Shown in pieces: positions 59,758 through 64,000 of a stretch of 64,000 nucleotides of DNA. Source of the DNA: Exobacillus caeni (GTDB taxonomy: Bacteria; Bacillota; Bacilli; Bacillales; Guptibacillaceae); assembly GCF_005747095.1 (NCBI RefSeq), contig NZ_SWLG01000004.1, positions 124,001 through 188,000 on the forward strand, written 5' to 3'. Each line of letters starts with the position of its first letter. The stretch's first letter is position 1. The position numbers were made by a program, and so were the translations under genes. Below the pieces are notes generated by a model. That model was not told the origin of the DNA and searched no databases. It saw only the letters and a program-made list of their open reading frames with translations.

Positions 59758-59868
59758 GTTTTCATACTCCATTCCAATCATAGTTTTTTCTATCTTGATT
59801 CTAAAGGAAAAAGGATAATAGATAAAGATATCGAAAAAGTAATAAAGGCAGAAAGAGGAGAATGAAGA

Positions 59869-60489
59869 TTGGCAAAAGAGTTAGACAAAATAAGTAAAGT
59901 CGTTAAGAACAGAGAGGCCAAAATTTTAGGAAGCGAAAAGTTTTTTAAATCTGCTGTTTTTCTTCCTTTGATCGAAAAAAACGGCGAAGTTCATGTTTTG
60001 TTTGAGGTACGCGCCAAACATATGCGAAGGCAGCCGGGAGAAATTTGTTTTCCAGGTGGAAAGGTAGACCTGGCCGATAAGGATGAACAAAGCGCAGCAA
60101 TCAGGGAAACGTGTGAGGAGCTGGGGGTCACGAAAGACCAGATTAAGCCGCTCGCATCGCTAGATTATGTTGTCACCTCCTTTCGGTCAATGATCTATCC
60201 ATTTGTCGGTGTCATTGAAGCTGATGCACAGCTTTCGCTCAATCAAGCGGAAGTGCATGAGGTTTTCACAGTACCGCTTCAATTTTTTATAGAAAAGCCG
60301 CCAGATTGCCATACAATTGAATTACACATTAAACCTGAAGAAACTTTTCCTTTTCATCTTATTCCTAACGGAGAAGACTATAAATGGTCTAGAGGATCTT
60401 TTGATGAGTACTTTTACCACTATGAGAATTATGTCATCTGGGGTCTCACAGCAAGGATTCTCCATCATTTTGTAGAAGTGATCACCTGA
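59869..60489 (+). CDS. Nudix hydrolase, CoA pyrophosphatase type
   Basis: This is a Nudix enzyme of 206 residues that probably hydrolyses CoA or acyl-CoA. The Nudix box reads GGKVDLADKDEQSAAIRETCEELGV, and the upstream LFEVRAKHMRRQPGEICFPG is the CoA-binding (NudL/YeaB) motif. TTG 59869 has AGAGGAG at 8 bp. It is divergent from the metallophosphoesterase gene by about 100 bp. Confidence 0.9.
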   Translation: MAKELDKISKVVKNREAKILGSEKFFKSAVFLPLIEKNGEVHVLFEVRAKHMRRQPGEICFPGGKVDLADKDEQSAAIRETCEELGVTKDQIKPLASLDYVVTSFRSMIYPFVGVIEADAQLSLNQAEVHEVFTVPLQFFIEKPPDCHTIELHIKPEETFPFHLIPNGEDYKWSRGSFDEYFYHYENYVIWGLTARILHHFVEVIT

Positions 60490-60525
60490 AAAAGCCGTCC
60501 AACTCAACCAGTTGGACGGCTTTTT
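60489..60525 (+). terminator. Terminator after the Nudix gene
   Basis: AAAAAGCCGTCCAACT and AGTTGGACGGCTTTTT form a perfect 16-bp stem around CAACC. The stem contains its own T-tract. Confidence 0.92.
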
Positions 60526-60588
60526 CGCGCTTTTAGTGCTGTTAACCCATTGTTACAATCAAAATAGTTTAGTAAGATAACAACAGTT

Positions 60589-60625
60589 AGTCGAATAGTG
60601 TCGATTTTTTCTGTCGAAAAAATCG
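60589..60625 (+). promoter_or_regulatory. Cluster of Spo0A-box-like sites and a 10-bp hairpin
   Basis: AGTCGAA (60589-60595), TGTCGAT (60599-60605) and the perfect Spo0A box TGTCGAA (60612-60618) lie within 30 bp. They are embedded in an inverted repeat CGATTTTTTC/GAAAAAATCG (60602-60625). They are 160 bp upstream of the small membrane gene and its MltG-like partner. Confidence 0.5.
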
Positions 60626-60785
60626 GTGAATTTGGGTTAAACAGGCTATAAATTTATGCTTCTGTTCGAAACCTGTAAACGATGGTCTATGATTAGGGGG
60701 AAGACCATGTGTTACATATTTCGATTATTCCTGAGAGTTAGTGGGGGTAAAATCTATAGAAAAAGTTTTTAGGGGGAAAGAGTAA

Positions 60786-60971
60786 ATGTTAGTAATTATC
60801 TTTTTGTTGCTTCTCGGTTCGATCGGTTTCTTTGTTTATTCCTTTTTTTCAAAGGATTACGCCAAAGAACTACAAAGACAGGTTGACGATGTGTATATAT
60901 CGTTAATGAAGGAAGTTAAAAATATTAAGAAGAGAACGGATGCGATTGACGGAGGCGGAAAGAATGTCTAA
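60786..60971 (+). CDS. 61-residue membrane-anchored protein
   Basis: An N-terminal helix (MLVIIFLLLLGSIGFFVYSFF) is followed by a short charged helix (LQRQVDDVYISLMKEVKNI). ATG 60786 follows AGGGGGAAAGAG. It overlaps the next gene by 8 bp, so the two are translationally coupled. A second, very short upstream frame (60707-60772) could be a leader. Function unknown; similar small anchors accompany cell-wall enzymes. Confidence 0.7.
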   Translation: MLVIIFLLLLGSIGFFVYSFFSKDYAKELQRQVDDVYISLMKEVKNIKKRTDAIDGGGKNV

Positions 60972-61488
60972 GCAAGAAGCAAGGGGCCTTGCAACAGGAA
61001 TGTTCATTGCAGCATTGCTTTTAACATTTTATTATTTTTTGCTTGCTCCATTAACAAAGGCAGAAGGCAGCGATGGGGAAAAAGAGGTAAATGAAAAGCA
61101 GATAGCTGAACAGTATCTTGAGAAAAATCAATTAGTTGCGGTCGATAAGAAGGAATACGAAACATCTAGCAAGTTTGCAAGTGAGCAAAAAGACGAGAAT
61201 AAAGGAATACAGGAAGCTGCAGCTAATAAAGATAAAGAAGAAGCTGATAAAAAAGAAGCGGAAAAGAAAGCGGAAGAAGAAGTAAAGCCGCTCAATTTTT
61301 CCATTGAGTCTGGAATGGCCAGCAGTGAAGTAGCCGAAGCGCTTCAGCAGGCAAAGATTATTCAAAATGCGGAAGAATTTATAAATGTTCTTGAGAATAA
61401 AGGTTTGGAAAATGCAGTTCAGCTGGGAACTTTCGAGCTTCAAACAGGTATGTCAAATGTAGAAGTCATTGAAGTGATCACCCGTTAA
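60964..61488 (+). CDS. MltG/YceG-like protein without the catalytic domain
   Basis: This is a 174-residue membrane-anchored protein. A helix (about residues 9-30) leads to an acidic, Lys/Glu-rich coiled-coil linker, and the C-terminal 65 residues (FSIESGMASSEVAEALQQAKI and QLGTFELQTGMSNVEVIEVI) resemble the LysM-like N-terminal module of endolytic transglycosylase MltG. The catalytic part of MltG is absent. It may bind or regulate cell-wall enzymes. ATG 60964 follows GGAGGCGG; the frame is open from 60940. Confidence 0.75.
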   Translation: MSKQEARGLATGMFIAALLLTFYYFLLAPLTKAEGSDGEKEVNEKQIAEQYLEKNQLVAVDKKEYETSSKFASEQKDENKGIQEAAANKDKEEADKKEAEKKAEEEVKPLNFSIESGMASSEVAEALQQAKIIQNAEEFINVLENKGLENAVQLGTFELQTGMSNVEVIEVITR

Positions 61489-61494
61489 CATGAG

Positions 61495-61523
61495 AACACC
61501 CGGAGGATATCCGGGTGTTTTTC
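61495..61523 (+). terminator. Terminator after the MltG-like gene
   Basis: AACACCCGGA pairs with TCCGGGTGTT around GGATA, followed by TTTCTTT. Confidence 0.88.
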
Positions 61524-61595
61524 TTTGGAATTATCTGTTTATTCGATAAAATGGAGAAAGGTGCAGAAAAAGGATTTAGAAAAAGAGGTGCGATC

Positions 61596-62870
61596 ATGAA
61601 AGAAGCAACAACTAGTAAACCTATTGGTACTCCTTTTTTTTACGGATGGTTGATAGTAGCGATAGCCGCATTAGGAGTTTTCTTTTCTGGTCCTGGGCAA
61701 ACATACTCTGTTTCCGTTTTTATAGATTACTATATTAAAGACTTTGAATGGAGCAGGTCTCTTGTATCAGGAATTTATTCTAGTGCAACACTTCTGGCAG
61801 GTCTGTTACTGTCTGTTATAGGAAGAATGGTAGACAAGCACGGACAGCGTAAAATGGCCGTGTTAGTAGGAACGATGCTTGCCGTCGCGTGTTTTTGGAA
61901 CAGTTTTATTATCGGGCCAATTATGATGTTCATTGGGTTCTTTTTGATCCGTCTGTTTGGCCAGGGGTCGATGACACTGGTTCCGAATACCCTGGTTCCA
62001 CAATGGTTCATTGCAAAGAGGGGGCGTGCCTTGAGCTTTATGGCTATCGGTGGATTCTTAAGCTCTGCTGCATTTCCACCTCTTAATGCCTGGATGATCA
62101 CCAGTTTCGGATGGCAAACAACATGGAGGATCTGGGGAACAATATTGCTTATTGTGTTCGTTCCGCTAGCATATTTTTTCGTCAGAAATAGGCCGGAGGA
62201 TATCGGATTACTGCCTGATGATGCTTCGAATCCGAAGAAGGTAAAGGAAGAGAAAGAAGAGCTTCAGAGCATTGATGAAGACGTAAGCTGGACATTAAAA
62301 GAAGCAATGAGAACGAGGGCGTTCTGGCTGATTCTATTCTGTGTAAGCATTCCGGCGCTTGTAAATACTGGCTTGACGTTTCATCTGGTTTCTATTCTCG
62401 GGGGCAATGGACTATCGACGACGACTGCTGCTACAGTTCTTAGTATAATGGCTGTTGTAGGCTTTCCTGTTACGATGGTTTCCGGTTTTATTTTAGAGAG
62501 AGTAAAGGTTCATATTGTCCTTGCGGTATCGTTTCTCGGGCAGATAACTTTCATTCTGATGCTGAACCATGTAAACACGTTTATATTAGCGGTTTTATTC
62601 GGGATTATCTGGGGAATGATCGGCGGTATTGAACGTATTACCTTAAATATCATCTGGCCTGATTACTTTGGCAGGGAGCATCTTGGCAGCATAAAAGGAG
62701 TTGCTATGACAACGATGGTAATCGGTTCGGCATTTGGCCCTCTTCCGTTTGGAATAGCCTATGATATTTTTGGCGGATATACCGAGATCCTCTACTTAAC
62801 GTTATTGTTTCCGATACTGGGTATTTTTGCGGCGTTATTTGCACCGCCTCCCGAGAGGAATAGCCAATAA
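61596..62870 (+). CDS. MFS transporter, OFA-like (oxalate/formate antiporter family)
   Basis: This is a twelve-helix major facilitator of 424 residues. Typical stretches are FYGWLIVAIAALGVFFSGPGQTYSVSVFI and RIWGTILLIVFVPLAYFFVRNRPEDIGLLPDD, the latter being characteristic of OFA/YcxA-type carriers. The cargo is unknown but these usually move monocarboxylates. ATG 61596 follows GAGGTG; the longer frame from 61515 overlaps the terminator and is rejected. Confidence 0.88.
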   Translation: MKEATTSKPIGTPFFYGWLIVAIAALGVFFSGPGQTYSVSVFIDYYIKDFEWSRSLVSGIYSSATLLAGLLLSVIGRMVDKHGQRKMAVLVGTMLAVACFWNSFIIGPIMMFIGFFLIRLFGQGSMTLVPNTLVPQWFIAKRGRALSFMAIGGFLSSAAFPPLNAWMITSFGWQTTWRIWGTILLIVFVPLAYFFVRNRPEDIGLLPDDASNPKKVKEEKEELQSIDEDVSWTLKEAMRTRAFWLILFCVSIPALVNTGLTFHLVSILGGNGLSTTTAATVLSIMAVVGFPVTMVSGFILERVKVHIVLAVSFLGQITFILMLNHVNTFILAVLFGIIWGMIGGIERITLNIIWPDYFGREHLGSIKGVAMTTMVIGSAFGPLPFGIAYDIFGGYTEILYLTLLFPILGIFAALFAPPPERNSQ

Positions 62871-62876
62871 TAAAGA

Positions 62877-62919
62877 GGTTGACTTTTCCTGTGGTATCAG
62901 GGTAGAGTCAACCTTTTTT
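62877..62919. terminator. Bidirectional hairpin between converging genes
   Basis: GGTTGACT pairs with AGTCAACC across a 21-nt loop, followed by TTTTTT on the plus strand. It overlaps the end of the minus-strand GNAT gene. Confidence 0.75.
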
Positions 62920-63474
62920 AAAATAGTCTTTTTTCAGCAGGGAGTAGAGGTATGCGTCCTCATATCTCCCGTTTACATGATGGTAATCTCTCAGTATTCC
63001 TTCTCTTTTAAACTTAAGTTTATTTAAAACAGCTAAGGCTGGCCGATTTGTTGTTCTTACTACCGCGCTGACTCTGTTCAAGCGCATGCTTTGAAAACCA
63101 AATGGAAGAATAACACTAAGTGCTTCTCTGGAAAACCCTTTTCCCCAGCGGGCGGGAATCATATTTCCCCCCAATTCTGCATGGTGGTTATTTTGGTCCC
63201 ACAACTGAAAACCAATCGTTCCGATAAGTGCACGACTTCTCTTTTCTTCAGCAGCCCACCTGATTGAACTATCTCCGGAAGAATTCCCCTGGTTTAAAAG
63301 ATTCTTCAGGTAATATTCAGCCTCATACCTGTTTTTGATCAAAGGCGTTCCATCATATTGCATAACACTCCTGTTCGATAACAATCGATACAGCTCTTCA
63401 AGGTCAGAGGAACGAAAATTCCTAAACAATAAATGATCGGTTTCTAACTCTGGAAGAACTTTTCTCTGTCTCAC
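62908..63474 (-). CDS. RimJ/RimL-type GNAT acetyltransferase
   Basis: This is a GNAT enzyme of 188 residues. N-terminal LETDHLLFRNFRSSDLEELY is typical; the CoA-binding region shows HAELGGNMIPARWGKGFSREAL and the last helix RVSAVVRTTNRPALAVLNKLKF. It is a paralog of the enzyme at 26800. Substrate unknown. Start ATG 63474 follows GAGGTGAGATAA. Confidence 0.9.
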   Translation of the reverse strand: MRQRKVLPELETDHLLFRNFRSSDLEELYRLLSNRSVMQYDGTPLIKNRYEAEYYLKNLLNQGNSSGDSSIRWAAEEKRSRALIGTIGFQLWDQNNHHAELGGNMIPARWGKGFSREALSVILPFGFQSMRLNRVSAVVRTTNRPALAVLNKLKFKREGILRDYHHVNGRYEDAYLYSLLKKDYFKKG

Positions 63475-63507
63475 CCTTATCTCACCTCAAAGCATGTAAA
63501 TATGTAA

Positions 63508-63533
63508 AGACAAAGGCAAATTAGCCTTTGTCT
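63508..63533 (-). terminator. Terminator of yjcZ
   Basis: AGACAAAGGC pairs with GCCTTTGTCT over 10 bp around AAATTA. The minus-strand T-tract is weak. Confidence 0.65.
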
Positions 63534-63541
63534 AGAGGAGA

Positions 63542-63631
63542 TTAATAAACATAAGCGGCACCAACGATAATCAGTAGGATAAACAATACAACGATTAACG
63601 CGAATCCACGACCATATCCATAGTAGCTCAT
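63542..63631 (-). CDS. yjcZ: YjcZ-family sporulation peptide (29 residues)
   Basis: ATG 63631 follows AAGGAGGTTTTTTT. The peptide ([19 protein letters not shown] and a further hydrophobic end [10 protein letters not shown]) matches the YjcZ family of tiny Tyr/Gly-headed, single-helix proteins found in spore formers. It is too short for ordinary ORF calling. Function is unknown. A terminator follows and the next gene on this strand is a GNAT. Confidence 0.85.
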   Translation of the reverse strand: MSYYGYGRGFALIVVLFILLIIVGAAYVY

Positions 63632-63757
63632 GAAAAAAACCTCCTTGAAGCAAGTTTTGTAAGGTTCTCTTACACTATTATCCTATGAAGGTTTACAAAA
63701 AACGGTTGGGCGAAAAAGCAGGGCTACTGCGGAAATTATGGTAAACGAATAAAGAGA

Positions 63758-64000
63758 TCAAACCATTTGTAAACCTATTTTTTTTCGTACATTTGCTATA
63801 AGCTGTTGTGCTGAATCCTTTGCCTTTATTTTCCCGTCCAGCAATATACCTTCTGCATCATGATCAGTTATTCCCCTTAGTCGTTCCTGGAACGGTTCAA
63901 TGATCGAAAGAATAGAACTCGTTAAAGAAGCCTTGCAATCCACACAACCAATTTCAGCCTGAAGGCATTGTTTCTTAATTGCGTTCAAACGGTCTCCATC
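63758..64000 (-). CDS. trpS: Tryptophanyl-tRNA synthetase, C-terminal part (5' end outside window)
   Basis: The minus-strand frame is open to the window edge. Its end, IGCVDCKASLTSSILSIIEPFQERLRGI and AKDSAQQLIANVRKKIGLQMV, is the C-terminal helical part of class Ic TrpRS. The GCVDCK motif is typical of the TrpS type seen in many Gram-positives and thermophiles, but B. subtilis TrpS lacks it. This could therefore be a second, auxiliary TrpRS (as in indolmycin-resistant strains) or the only copy; the window cannot decide. Confidence 0.7.
   Translation of the reverse strand, partial: DGDRLNAIKKQCLQAEIGCVDCKASLTSSILSIIEPFQERLRGITDHDAEGILLDGKIKAKDSAQQLIANVRKKIGLQMV

Noticed and set aside
60707-60772. 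21-codon frame before the small membrane gene
   Set aside because: It has AGGGGG upstream, but the peptide is very short and I see no attenuator; mentioned only as a possible leader.

Overview
The window is a stretch of chromosome from a low-GC, endospore-forming Firmicute of the family Bacillaceae. The evidence is a GerA-type germinant receptor operon, two sporulation-type histidine kinases, a YjcZ-type small sporulation peptide, GsiB repeat proteins, ClpE behind a CtsR operator, AzlCD, a Zur-type operator, and strong AGGAGG-type ribosome binding sites with frequent TTG/GTG starts. I cannot fix the genus from sequence alone. No rRNA, tRNA, CRISPR array, prophage or transposase gene was found. 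Gene density is that of ordinary core chromosome with small accessory insertions.

Layout. 1-2.6 kb: the 3' part of a 2-oxoacid dehydrogenase operon (E2 then E3). 2.7-7.7 kb: an amino-acid permease, a short MITE-like element, an XRE/cupin regulator divergent from azlCD, a 40-residue membrane peptide and a Cof-type phosphatase. 7.9-12.4 kb: a phosphonate-type ABC transporter operon on the minus strand (phnD, terminator, phnC-phnE-phnE), divergent from a HAD phosphatase. 12.6-16.4 kb: a compact operon of phosphosulfolactate synthase, histidine phosphatase, CysH, Sat and CysC. It looks like a self-contained route from sulfate to sulfite to 3-sulfolactate, a spore solute in Bacillus, with the usual ComB phosphatase replaced. 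16.5-24 kb: YitT-like, MFS, TrkA-C, M48 protease, cupin, YueI and thioredoxin-like genes. 24-34 kb: small hypothetical genes, GNATs, a truncated trmO remnant, cardiolipin synthase, a DUF948 protein, a ZIP transporter, a KinB-like kinase and a macro-domain protein.

33.8-37.4 kb is a stress and metal region: a zinc-binding lipoprotein under a Zur box, three tandem gsiB paralogs, KTSC and DUF2188 small proteins, and an M50-like protein that has lost its catalytic glutamate. sigma-B-like promoters precede gsiB, the DUF2188 gene and the DUF948 gene. 37.6-45 kb: a small membrane peptide, the gerXA-XB-XC operon, small hypotheticals and glutamate dehydrogenase. 45-50 kb: clpE with a CtsR-overlapped promoter, and a KinA-like three-PAS kinase behind a sigma-H-like promoter. 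50-64 kb: stress and metabolic genes, three very small acidic proteins, a CDF metal exporter, a full-length copy of the MITE-like element, a SodC-fold lipoprotein without metal ligands, a VOC-DinB fusion, a BsuPI lipoprotein, Nudix, an MltG-like fragment behind a cluster of Spo0A-like boxes, an MFS transporter, yjcZ and the 3' end of a trpS gene.

The most interesting items are: (i) a pair of non-coding elements with 11-bp terminal inverted repeats and perfect 6-bp target duplications, one an internal-deletion derivative; (ii) the sulfolactate operon with a histidine phosphatase in place of ComB; (iii) the three-gene gsiB array with 5, 3 and 5 repeats; (iv) several degenerate enzyme folds (SodC without histidines, M50 with HQxxH, E3 with a broken NAD glycine motif); and (v) a cupin gene whose only ribosome-binding-site-supported start appears to be ATT.
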